A stretch of DNA of 7,900 nucleotides, taken from positions 1-7,900 of the forward strand of contig MFGS01000108.1 of NCBI GenBank assembly GCA_001778355.1, read 5' to 3'. This document shows, in pieces, positions 1 to 6,585 of this stretch. The translations under genes and the position numbers were made by a program. The notes under the pieces are model-generated. The model saw only the letters and a program-made list of their open reading frames with translations, searched no databases and was not told where the DNA came from. Origin of the DNA: Candidatus Firestonebacteria bacterium RIFOXYA2_FULL_40_8. GTDB taxonomy: Bacteria; Oederibacteriota; D2-FULL-39-29. How positions within the stretch are numbered: the stretch's first letter is position 1; each line of letters starts with the position of its first letter.

Positions 1-196
1 CGTAAAGTATTTTAAAACCGAGGTAAGACATACCTACTTCATACGTTTCAGGAAATGCCAGCAGAACTTTTACAGTTTTATCATCATGAGTTTTGGAAAT
101 AGCGTTCTGCTCTGAACCGATATACCTTGTAGGATGAGAAACAAAAGGAAGCACTTCCAGGTAAAGCCGCTCTTTGAAATTCTCTATATTAATCAT
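1..196 (-). CDS. N-terminus of a TIGR03960-type B12-binding/radical SAM protein (partial)
   Basis: The gene starts with ATG at 194-196 and runs off the low-coordinate end of the window, leaving 65 complete codons. Seen: the N-terminus contains HPTRYIGSEQNAISK at about residues 21-35, then a segment reading LLAFPETYEVGMSYLGFKILY. Known: members of the TIGR03960 family (large uncharacterised radical SAM proteins with a B12-binding-like N-terminal region) typically begin with a RYIG-E-N segment followed by AFPD-YE-GMSHLG-KILY, which this matches well. The radical SAM cysteines would lie outside the window. The start overlaps the rodA stop as ATGA (4 nt), and the bases just upstream have no Shine-Dalgarno match, so translation probably depends on coupling to rodA. 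I recall this family commonly sitting beside the rod genes and ribonuclease G, so its presence here is expected. Its biochemical role is unknown. The family call is from memory of the motif. Confidence 0.8.
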   Translation of the reverse strand, partial: MINIENFKERLYLEVLPFVSHPTRYIGSEQNAISKTHDDKTVKVLLAFPETYEVGMSYLGFKILY

Positions 197-1308
197 GAGG
201 AGAACTTTTTAATGGACATATGGATATTGAGCAGTATTCCGGCTAAAAACATCGAAAACAGGAGTGACGACCCGCCGTAGCTTAAGAAAGGAAGCGGGAC
301 ACCTACAACAGGAAGTAGTCCCAGAGTCATTCCGATATTAACGAATACCTGAGTAATAAATATCGCGACGATACCTGTCGCCAGGATAGTACTTGCCCGG
401 TCTTTGGCATAAATAGCTATCTTAATACCTTCCATGATAAGCATGTAATACAAAAAGATGATTATTACCGCTCCGACAAAACCCAGCTCTTCGCCGATAA
501 CCGAGAAAATAAAATCCGTATGATGTTCCGGAATAAAATTTAATTGCGATTGGGTACCCTTGAAAAGTCCCTTACCGAATAAACCGCCTGAACCCACGGC
601 TATCTTTGATTGTATAAGGGAATAACCGCTCCCGAGAGGGTCGGCTTCAGGATTCAAAAAGCTCGTAATTCTCTTTCTCTGATAGTCCTTCATTAAAAAG
701 AAGTAGAAAAGCGGTGCAAGCGCCGCCAGCAGCGCGAAAGTGGTGATAAGATATCTTTTTTTCATCCCGCTGATAAAGAGCATAAAGAAAACCATCGGAA
801 TAAAAATAAGAGTGGTGCCAAGGTCCGGCTGAAGAAGTATTAAAGACATGGGAATGCCTATCAACAGGAAGGTCTTTCCCATACCTTCCAAAAGATCTAT
901 CTTGCCTTTATTGTCCGCAATAAACTTTGTAAGCATAAGAACCAGAGCGGCTTTGGCAAACTCCGAGGGCTGGAAAGCCACAGGACCGAGATGAAACCAC
1001 CTTACGCTGCCAAAAACATTTTTACCGACTACCAGGAGTATTAATAAAAGCCCTATTGTAATATAATACATCCACGGCGAAAAGCCGATCCAGACCTCAT
1101 AACTTATAGTACTTACGATTATGAGCAGAGCAAAGGAAATAACTATCCAAATCGCTTGTTTAACAAAAAAATTATTTTTAAAACCCACAGCTTCACTGGT
1201 ACTGGTGGCGCTGTAAATCATTATCAGGCTTAAAACGCTTAAAATGGCAATAACAATAATAATTACCTTATTTAAGCTCTTTATGCTCTGTCTTTCTAAT
1301 AGCGGCAT
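193..1308 (-). CDS. rodA: RodA, SEDS-family peptidoglycan glycosyltransferase
   Basis: RodA is an integral inner-membrane enzyme that polymerises lipid II into glycan strands with PBP2 during side-wall growth. The 371-residue protein has the usual length and about ten hydrophobic segments, the first near residues 14-33. Family signatures are visible: FQPSEFAK at 112-119, QPDLGT at 160-165, GSGYSLIQSKIAVGSGG near 227-242, FIPEHHTDFIFSVIGEE near 258-274 and PFLSYGGSS at 340-348. D265 in the HTDFIF segment matches the conserved extracytoplasmic-loop aspartate thought to be catalytic in RodA. RodA is preferred over FtsW or SpoVE because mrdA, mreD and mreC are adjacent. The ATG at 1306-1308 has a strong AAGGAG site at 1313-1318. 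The gene therefore begins inside mrdA, with a 41-nt overlap. Its TGA is shared with the next gene's ATG. Confidence 0.96.
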   Translation of the reverse strand: MPLLERQSIKSLNKVIIIVIAILSVLSLIMIYSATSTSEAVGFKNNFFVKQAIWIVISFALLIIVSTISYEVWIGFSPWMYYITIGLLLILLVVGKNVFGSVRWFHLGPVAFQPSEFAKAALVLMLTKFIADNKGKIDLLEGMGKTFLLIGIPMSLILLQPDLGTTLIFIPMVFFMLFISGMKKRYLITTFALLAALAPLFYFFLMKDYQRKRITSFLNPEADPLGSGYSLIQSKIAVGSGGLFGKGLFKGTQSQLNFIPEHHTDFIFSVIGEELGFVGAVIIIFLYYMLIMEGIKIAIYAKDRASTILATGIVAIFITQVFVNIGMTLGLLPVVGVPLPFLSYGGSSLLFSMFLAGILLNIHMSIKKFSS

Positions 1309-3052
1309 AGCGCTCCTTCTTCAATTTGAAATATGCTTCGATTACCTGTTTTCCTATAGGCGCCGCGTTTTCACCGCCCGAACCTCCGCCTTCTATAAAC
1401 ACCAGTACCGAAACTTCGGGATTAGCAAACGGTGCGTAGCCCGCGAAAGTGGCATGCGATAGTCCGTGAGGATTTTCCACGGTACCTGTTTTACCAGCGA
1501 TCCCGTACACGGATTTTGCTTTCCCGCCGGTACCGCCGAGATTAACCGTTTTCCACAAACTTTTTTTGACGATCTCAAGAGTTTTCGCGCTTATGGCAAA
1601 ACTTTTGAGCATGGCTTTCTCTGTTTCTTTCCCGTTTATGGATTTTATCAAATGCGGCTTGTAAGATGTTCCGTTATTTATTATTATGTCATATGTCGAT
1701 AAGATCTGGAGCGGATTCGCGGTAATGTAACCCTGTCCGATGGTGTATTGAATTGTATTGCCCGGGAACCATGGAATACCGAATTTATCTTTTTTCCATA
1801 CCGGAGTCGGGACCAACCCGGCTTTTTCACCGTCAAGATCTATTCCGGTCAACGACCCGTACCCAAAAAGCTTGGCATACTCCGAGATCCTGTCCGCCGT
1901 CACGGTAAGTCCAAGCTGATAGAAATAAATATCACAGGATTGAGCTACGGCATCTGCCATGGATAAAACACCGTGCCCGTCCGTTTTCCAGCAGTCATAA
2001 GTCCAATCCTTGCCGTAATGATAAGTTCCCCTGCAAACAAACACATCGTCCGCTTTCAGTTTGTTTTTCTCAAGCGCGGTAACCGCCGGAACTATTTTAA
2101 AAACCGAACCCGGAGAATAAAGTCCCCCGACAGCCCTGTTCAAAAACGGCTGTTCGGGGTCATTTAACAATTTTTCCCATTCTCTTTTATCAAGCTGGCC
2201 GCAAAATACATTAGGATCAAACCCGGGCTTACTCACAAGCGCGTAAATCTCGCCGTTTCCCGGATTCATGCAAACAATCACCCCTCGCCGCCCTTTAAAG
2301 TATTCTTCAGCAGCCTTCTGAAGCTTAAGATCGATAGTTAAAACCAGGTCCGTACCTTTGGTAAAAGGATCATCACCCAGGCTTTTGATTTCTTTTCCCG
2401 AGGAATTTACCATTATTTTGGAAGCGCCGTTCACACCCCGGAGCTCCGCATCAAATTTTCTCTCGATCCCGGCTCTACCTACCGTATCACCGACACTTAA
2501 CTTGCTTTTATTAACATCATTAATATTCACTTCCCCTACATAACCGATTACATGAGCCGCTATTTCCTTGTTAGGATAATTCCTCTTGGCCTCGGTATGG
2601 ATTATGACACCCGGCAGCTCCGGTTTATGCTCTTCAATTATGGAGATAACCGAAGACTTCAGATCGCCTTTTATTTTAATCGCTTCAAATACCTTTTGCC
2701 TTTGATTTTCTATTTTTTGTTTAATCTCTTCCTCGCTAATTTCGAGGATGCGGGCAAGCATAGGTATAACTTTCTCGCTGTCTTTAAGGTCAACAGGAAT
2801 TATTGATACCGTATAGGAAGGTACGCTGTCCGCCAGCTTTTCGCCGTACCTGTCAAATATAATTCCTCTTGCCGCGCGCTTTGGTACTGTCCGGGTACTG
2901 TTATTTTCGGCAAGATTTTTGTATTTCCGGTAAGAGATAAGCTGGATATAGAATAGTCTTAAAAAAATTATACCGATAAGAACCGATCCGAAAGTGATAA
3001 GCAGTTTAAACCGCTTTTTTTGTTCTTTATCCTGAACCCGTTCAAGCGCCAT
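1268..3052 (-). CDS. mrdA: Penicillin-binding protein 2 (PBP2), elongation-specific DD-transpeptidase
   Basis: PBP2 cross-links the glycan strands made by RodA. It is a class B PBP anchored in the inner membrane with its catalytic domain outside. The 594-residue protein has a short cytoplasmic N-terminus, one membrane segment at about 16-37, and a dimerisation (pedestal) domain that includes RGIIFDRYGEKLA near 62-74 and VGRAGIERKFDAELRG near 191-206. The transpeptidase domain has all three active-site motifs: YSPGSVFK with SxxK at S316-K319, QSCD as the SxN-type motif at 371-374, and KTGT at 521-524. The late ALERV and KKERY ends are charged. Length and motifs match PBP2 rather than PBP3 (FtsI), and neighbouring rodA, mreC and mreD agree. 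The start lies 1 nt after the mreD stop (TGA-T-ATG) with only a weak purine-rich site, which suggests translational coupling. The 3' end overlaps rodA by 41 nt. Confidence 0.96.
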   Translation of the reverse strand: MALERVQDKEQKKRFKLLITFGSVLIGIIFLRLFYIQLISYRKYKNLAENNSTRTVPKRAARGIIFDRYGEKLADSVPSYTVSIIPVDLKDSEKVIPMLARILEISEEEIKQKIENQRQKVFEAIKIKGDLKSSVISIIEEHKPELPGVIIHTEAKRNYPNKEIAAHVIGYVGEVNINDVNKSKLSVGDTVGRAGIERKFDAELRGVNGASKIMVNSSGKEIKSLGDDPFTKGTDLVLTIDLKLQKAAEEYFKGRRGVIVCMNPGNGEIYALVSKPGFDPNVFCGQLDKREWEKLLNDPEQPFLNRAVGGLYSPGSVFKIVPAVTALEKNKLKADDVFVCRGTYHYGKDWTYDCWKTDGHGVLSMADAVAQSCDIYFYQLGLTVTADRISEYAKLFGYGSLTGIDLDGEKAGLVPTPVWKKDKFGIPWFPGNTIQYTIGQGYITANPLQILSTYDIIINNGTSYKPHLIKSINGKETEKAMLKSFAISAKTLEIVKKSLWKTVNLGGTGGKAKSVYGIAGKTGTVENPHGLSHATFAGYAPFANPEVSVLVFIEGGGSGGENAAPIGKQVIEAYFKLKKERYAAIRKTEHKELK

Positions 3053-3053
3053 A

Positions 3054-3542
3054 TCAGCCGAACACTTTCTTTAATTTACCGCTGAACAAGTAGTAAATAA
3101 AAAGCGGCACACTGAGAATTACAGCGGTATAAACAGCCACCGGAAGAACGACCCTTACCAGTTCTATCGTAATACCGACCTGAACGTAAAAAGAGTTAAT
3201 TATTAAAAGCGTGATAATTCCGTTTATCAGCGAAACCAAAAGGGCGATAAGCATCTTGGAAATAATATTATCAGTAAATACATGCTTTTTAAAAACCGCG
3301 GTTAAAAATCCGGCAAGAGTGAGCGTAAAAATACCGAAGCCGAAATAACTGTACGCAATAAGGTCATAAAGCAGTCCGCACCCGGCCCCGAGTATAACGC
3401 CGTCAAGTATATCATTCTTTTTCACCGTCAGGACAAAACCCATAATCAAAAAATCGGGAGCAAAACCGAACAATAAAACGTTGTTCCGCACTCCGATCTG
3501 GAGCAAAAAGCAGATAAATAATAAAAGAACTCTGATCAACAT
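3054..3542 (-). CDS. mreD: MreD, rod shape-determining membrane protein
   Basis: MreD is a small polytopic inner-membrane protein of the elongasome that partners MreC. This 162-residue protein is almost entirely hydrophobic, with about five or six segments (roughly 3-17, 28-40, 46-66, 68-85, 94-117 and 128-153). It carries the loosely conserved features of the family: PDFLIM at 29-34, then a glycine-spaced helix ending in GLLYD at 56-60. Sequence conservation in this family is low, so the call rests mainly on length, topology and its position between mreC and mrdA. The ATG at 3540-3542 is preceded by AAGGAG at 3555-3560, which overlaps the last codons of mreC. The spacing of 12 nt is on the long side. 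The gap to mreC is 9 nt and to mrdA 1 nt. Confidence 0.9.
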   Translation of the reverse strand: MLIRVLLLFICFLLQIGVRNNVLLFGFAPDFLIMGFVLTVKKNDILDGVILGAGCGLLYDLIAYSYFGFGIFTLTLAGFLTAVFKKHVFTDNIISKMLIALLVSLINGIITLLIINSFYVQVGITIELVRVVLPVAVYTAVILSVPLFIYYLFSGKLKKVFG

Positions 3543-3551
3543 GAAATTGTT

Positions 3552-4364
3552 TTACTCCTTAAAAACTATGAGGACTTCTTCCAGTTTAAGAACATTTACC
3601 GAGGGGACAACATCGATATCCAAACTCATACTGTCGGAAGCAGGACGTACATCGGTTATTTTTCCGATAAGAAGACCTTTCGGGAATTTTCCTATACCTG
3701 AAGTAACGATATAATCACCGGCTTTGACTTCTTCGTTAACCGAGAGATGCATCATTTTACACATCCCATTCCCCGCGCCCGTTACGGTACCGACCGGACG
3801 GGGTTTTTGAATAATTCCGCTTATGCCGCTCTTGTAGTCGGTTAGAAGCATTACCAGAGAGTATTCGGGATATACTTCAATTATTTTTCCAACCACCCCT
3901 TCAGGCGTAATAACCGGCATATCTACAACCACTCCGTCCCTTTCCCCGAGATCAACGGTGATTATGCCGAAGTAGTTGCTAAGATCCCTGCCGACAACCT
4001 TCGCCATGTTGGTTTTATATGAGACCTTTCTTTTATAGTCAAGGAGTTTTTTAAGACGCTCGTTCTCTTTTTCCGCTTCCACCAGCTGGTTGCTCTGATA
4101 AGCCATGGTAGAAAGCTCTTTATTCAGCTTTTCATTGTCATATTTCAGATAGGCAAATTTTATAACCACATTCCAGATATATTCAGCCGCATTCCCGAGT
4201 TTGCTTATCGGTTTCTGAAGAGCGTAAACAACTTCGGAAACCGCCCGACTCTTCCCGAGCCCCTGCTCTTTCCCTTTAAAAAAGAAGAAAAGCCCTGCAG
4301 AAACCACAAGGATAAGGAGAAGAATCACATAAACACGGTATTTATTGAAGAGTTTTTTCCACAT
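3552..4364 (-). CDS. mreC: MreC, rod shape-determining scaffold protein
   Basis: MreC links cytoplasmic MreB to the periplasmic synthases and activates PBP2-RodA. The 270-residue protein has a short basic N-terminus, one membrane helix at about 11-29, a charged coiled-coil stretch at about 72-112 (including VEAEKENERLKKLLDYKRK), and then the MreC beta domain. Typical beta-domain motifs are LGERDGVVVDMPVITPEGVVGKI (139-161), LLTDYKSGISG (173-183) and VTSGIGKFPKGLLIGKI (220-236). The ATG at 4362-4364 is the only plausible start: a TAA in the same frame lies four codons upstream, with no start codon between. The TATAAT of the upstream promoter is so close that the 5' leader would be about 2 nt, and no Shine-Dalgarno site exists. 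First gene of the mreCD-mrdA-rodA operon. Confidence 0.95.
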   Translation of the reverse strand: MWKKLFNKYRVYVILLLILVVSAGLFFFFKGKEQGLGKSRAVSEVVYALQKPISKLGNAAEYIWNVVIKFAYLKYDNEKLNKELSTMAYQSNQLVEAEKENERLKKLLDYKRKVSYKTNMAKVVGRDLSNYFGIITVDLGERDGVVVDMPVITPEGVVGKIIEVYPEYSLVMLLTDYKSGISGIIQKPRPVGTVTGAGNGMCKMMHLSVNEEVKAGDYIVTSGIGKFPKGLLIGKITDVRPASDSMSLDIDVVPSVNVLKLEEVLIVFKE

Positions 4365-4365
4365 A

Positions 4366-4401
4366 TTGTACGATTATACCTAAATCCCCTTAGTTTTACA
4401 A
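4366..4401 (-). promoter_or_regulatory. Predicted sigma70-type promoter of the mreC operon
   Basis: On the minus strand the sequence reads TTGTAA (4396-4401), a 17-bp spacer, then a consensus TATAAT (4373-4378). The expected transcription start is an A at about 4366-4367, only two or three nucleotides before the mreC ATG at 4364. Seen: hexamers and optimal spacing. Inferred: promoter activity and a leaderless or nearly leaderless transcript. It would allow mreCD-mrdA-rodA to be expressed independently of the upstream cassette and of mreB. Confidence 0.7.
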
Positions 4402-4423
4402 GGATTGAAAAAAGGTGAAAAAA

Positions 4424-4457
4424 GCGGTAACGGGTAGCGAGTTACGAGTTGCGGGTG
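4424..4457. repeat. Short heptanucleotide tandem repeat tract
   Basis: Four consecutive degenerate 7-bp units (ACGGGTA at 4430-4436, GCGAGTT at 4437-4443, ACGAGTT at 4444-4450, GCGGGTG at 4451-4457) follow a 6-bp partial unit (GCGGTA at 4424-4429). The consensus is RCGRGTD. The tract is noncoding, between the radical SAM stop and the mreC promoter. It resembles the short heptad repeats scattered through intergenic DNA of some bacterial genomes. No function can be read from it. Confidence 0.6.
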
Positions 4458-4526
4458 CTAAATCAAGGAGTGATGATTATATATAAAAAGCATTTAGCCG
4501 TGTTCGTTTTCAGACTACTTAAAATC

Positions 4527-5654
4527 TTATAATGACTCGTCTATTAGGGATAGTAGAGGATACTCGGGATTATAATGTTTCTGAATAAACATCGGGGTTT
4601 TTAATCTATATAGTTTCTCGGCCGTCTTATCAACAATAGGAAAGAGTATTCTCTCATGTTCACATAAAAAGTCAGAGACTTTGTGGAACTTCCCCGTAGT
4701 TTGCCAGTTCAAACAACTACAACTGTTATTACAGCGAACTTTTAATGCACATTTCTCACATTCGTCATCGGTCTTTTGAGAAAGCTTGTAAAACTTATTT
4801 CGTTTGTTACCGTCAAAACCTGTTTTCACATGCCCGATGGAATAATCCTTGTTTGAAATCCCGTCTTTAACAAACTGAACGCAGGGGTAAATAGTACCGT
4901 CAGGTCCTATCGAAACTTGTTTTTTTCCCAGTGCGCATCTGAAACATTTATACTCCTCACCCTTTATATGACTTGCTATTTTCATCTCGAACGGGGAAAA
5001 ATAGAATTTTTTTTCTGCAATAGTGCTTCTCTCATACCATGCCGCAAGCTTTTTATACTCACGTTTTAATACCTTCAGGTGCTTATCCTGCCACGATCCT
5101 GCATAATTCATGGATGCAATAATGTACCTGAATCCGAGTTTGTGCAAAAACTCTACAGATTCAAAATAATATTCGATTGTTTCAGGATTCAGAGTCATAA
5201 GAACACTGGCAAAGGGCTGATATTTCAACAAAAGTATAGCAGCTTCTTTTGTTTTTTCAAACGTACCACTGCCTGCAAGATCACTTCTGCAGGCATCATG
5301 AGCATTCTTCACTCCGTCAAAACTTAGAGCAACTATAACCCTGTTTACTTCCGCGAATTCGAGAAAACAATCATCGAGCAACATACCGTTAGTTGTGATC
5401 TTAAAATGATAGTTATATCCGTGCTTATCCTTTCTTTTTTTGCATTCATCAACTGCATACTCTATCAGTTTTCTTTTTAAAAGCGGTTCACCGCCAAAAA
5501 AAATGATACCCGTATTTTCAGGTGAAAGGGTTGAAGCAAAATCCAGAGTATTACTCAGGGTCTCGTCGGACATTTCCGATCTGTTTTTCAGAGGAGAGTA
5601 GCAATAACTGCACCGCATATTGCAATCAGCAGTGACATGCAAAGTAAAATGCAT
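4527..5654 (-). CDS. Radical SAM/SPASM domain protein, candidate peptide/protein maturase
   Basis: A 375-residue cytoplasmic iron-sulfur enzyme expected to cleave S-adenosylmethionine to a 5'-deoxyadenosyl radical. The radical SAM motif CxxxCxxC is at C11, C15 and C18 (ADCNMRCSYCYS), followed by the GGEP motif at 54-57. The C-terminus has a complete SPASM pattern: C240-x12-G253-x4-C258, then C299-x2-C302-x5-C308-x3-C312 and C331, enough ligands for two auxiliary 4Fe-4S clusters as in anaerobic sulfatase-maturing enzymes. C237 and C314 are extra. SPASM enzymes mostly modify peptides or proteins (PqqE, AlbA, anSME and sactipeptide maturases). There is no N-terminal RRE domain; the radical SAM core starts almost at residue 1. 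The gene starts 3 nt after the upstream paralog's stop, with only a weak GGGA site, and is last in the cassette. The two paralogs are the obvious candidate substrates, but this is inference. The reaction cannot be predicted, and a sulfatase-type CxPxR target is absent. Confidence 0.9.
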   Translation of the reverse strand: MHFTLHVTADCNMRCSYCYSPLKNRSEMSDETLSNTLDFASTLSPENTGIIFFGGEPLLKRKLIEYAVDECKKRKDKHGYNYHFKITTNGMLLDDCFLEFAEVNRVIVALSFDGVKNAHDACRSDLAGSGTFEKTKEAAILLLKYQPFASVLMTLNPETIEYYFESVEFLHKLGFRYIIASMNYAGSWQDKHLKVLKREYKKLAAWYERSTIAEKKFYFSPFEMKIASHIKGEEYKCFRCALGKKQVSIGPDGTIYPCVQFVKDGISNKDYSIGHVKTGFDGNKRNKFYKLSQKTDDECEKCALKVRCNNSCSCLNWQTTGKFHKVSDFLCEHERILFPIVDKTAEKLYRLKTPMFIQKHYNPEYPLLSLIDESL

Positions 5655-5657
5655 TAT

Positions 5658-6584
5658 TTATTTCCCATCTAAATTATTCGTTTTATACCAATCAATGAAA
5701 TCCAACACCTGAGCACGCAACAGATTTCGCGACTTCTCGCCTGTTATTTTCCGCCTGTCTGCCCAGCTTAAATCCTTCTTAACACCTAAGTCATCAAGCA
5801 TATTAACAAGCGGATCATAAAATACAACTGACGGAAATTTTCCATTTTTCCGCAGCACATTCCTTAATTTTTGACCAGCTTTTTTCATATTAAATTCAGT
5901 GACAGTAGACATTTCAACAAGATCTAATTTGTCGTTCTCGTCTCTCATCGAATCTACATCGTTATACTCTTCGTTTGAAATAAACTCATAACCAAAACCA
6001 ATTTTGCTATTATATCCATCCAGTTTAAGCATTTTGCCTTGCATACGCTCAATATACCATTCCAACCTTTTTTTATCCTCCTCCGTCAGCTTCTTATTCT
6101 TTTCCTTACCTTCTTTCTCGTTCACATAAACTTCTATTAATCTTTCATTCCGTTCCCTGACAGCCACATCTTTCACTTCAAAATCATGCTTGTCAAAAGT
6201 CAATCCGGCTTTTCTGCATTCTTCTTCAATTATTTCTCTCGCATCCGCTTCACTTATGAATACCGGAGGAGCTGTCACGATGCATCCAATAGCGCCTTTC
6301 CCCTCTCCGTGTTCAAATAACGGAGGGAATAAATTGACCGCCTTATTTTGATCAAGCTGTTTCTTTCCTTCTTTTAAATCTTCCTTTTTTACATTATCAT
6401 TTAACTGGGCATCCAGCTTGCTACCGTAACCGCCTATTAATATTGCAGATAATACCGCGGTGATTACGCTGTTTTTGCTCCAAGAGACAGGAATATATTT
6501 CCCCAACACATCTTTTTTAGCTAGAAATTCTTTTTGAGCGTTATATAAAGGAACTTTATAGTATTTAATTCTTTTTCGTTTCAT
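5658..6584 (-). CDS. Unknown protein, HGxGxGAxGC family, paralog 2 (no lipobox cysteine)
   Basis: Not recognised as a named family. The 308-residue protein is a clear tandem paralog of the upstream 301-residue gene. It has a basic, conserved N-terminal segment (1-35), one hydrophobic segment at about 39-52 (VITAVLSAILIGGYG region), a charged linker, then the core HGEGKGAIGCIVTAPP at 92-107, followed by EADAREIIEEECRKAGL. Later shared blocks are DGYNSKIGFGYEFIS (189-203), MSTVTEF (225-231) and VFYDP (254-258). Where the paralog has the lipobox cysteine this protein has IGGYG, so it is more likely a membrane-anchored or signal-peptide-cleaved protein than a lipoprotein. Relative to the paralog it has an extra lysine/glutamate-rich stretch of about 28 residues near 155-182. 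The ATG follows the upstream stop by 1 nt, with AAGGGA about 10 nt upstream. Cysteines are C101 (conserved) and C123. It is a candidate substrate or partner of the radical SAM enzyme that follows. Confidence 0.85.
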   Translation of the reverse strand: MKRKRIKYYKVPLYNAQKEFLAKKDVLGKYIPVSWSKNSVITAVLSAILIGGYGSKLDAQLNDNVKKEDLKEGKKQLDQNKAVNLFPPLFEHGEGKGAIGCIVTAPPVFISEADAREIIEEECRKAGLTFDKHDFEVKDVAVRERNERLIEVYVNEKEGKEKNKKLTEEDKKRLEWYIERMQGKMLKLDGYNSKIGFGYEFISNEEYNDVDSMRDENDKLDLVEMSTVTEFNMKKAGQKLRNVLRKNGKFPSVVFYDPLVNMLDDLGVKKDLSWADRRKITGEKSRNLLRAQVLDFIDWYKTNNLDGK

Positions 6585-6585
6585 T

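Noticed and set aside
1244..2806. Several plus-strand open frames of 61-84 codons opposite mrdA and rodA
   Set aside because: They lie antisense to strongly conserved genes, have no recognisable domains, and their composition reflects the complementary codons.
4476..4481. Second TATAAT on the minus strand as another mreC promoter
   Set aside because: No acceptable -35 hexamer lies at 16-18 bp; it sits in a simple TA-rich stretch.
4457..4498. Inverted repeat GCTAAAT/ATTTAGC as a terminator for the cassette
   Set aside because: The arms are only 7 bp and AT-rich with a 28-nt loop, and no T-run follows on the minus strand. I see no convincing terminator after the radical SAM gene.
4527..5654. 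Calling the SPASM enzyme an anaerobic sulfatase-maturing enzyme
   Set aside because: The cluster spacing fits, but SPASM architecture is shared by many maturases, no sulfatase is present, and the neighbouring proteins lack a C/S-x-P-x-R target.
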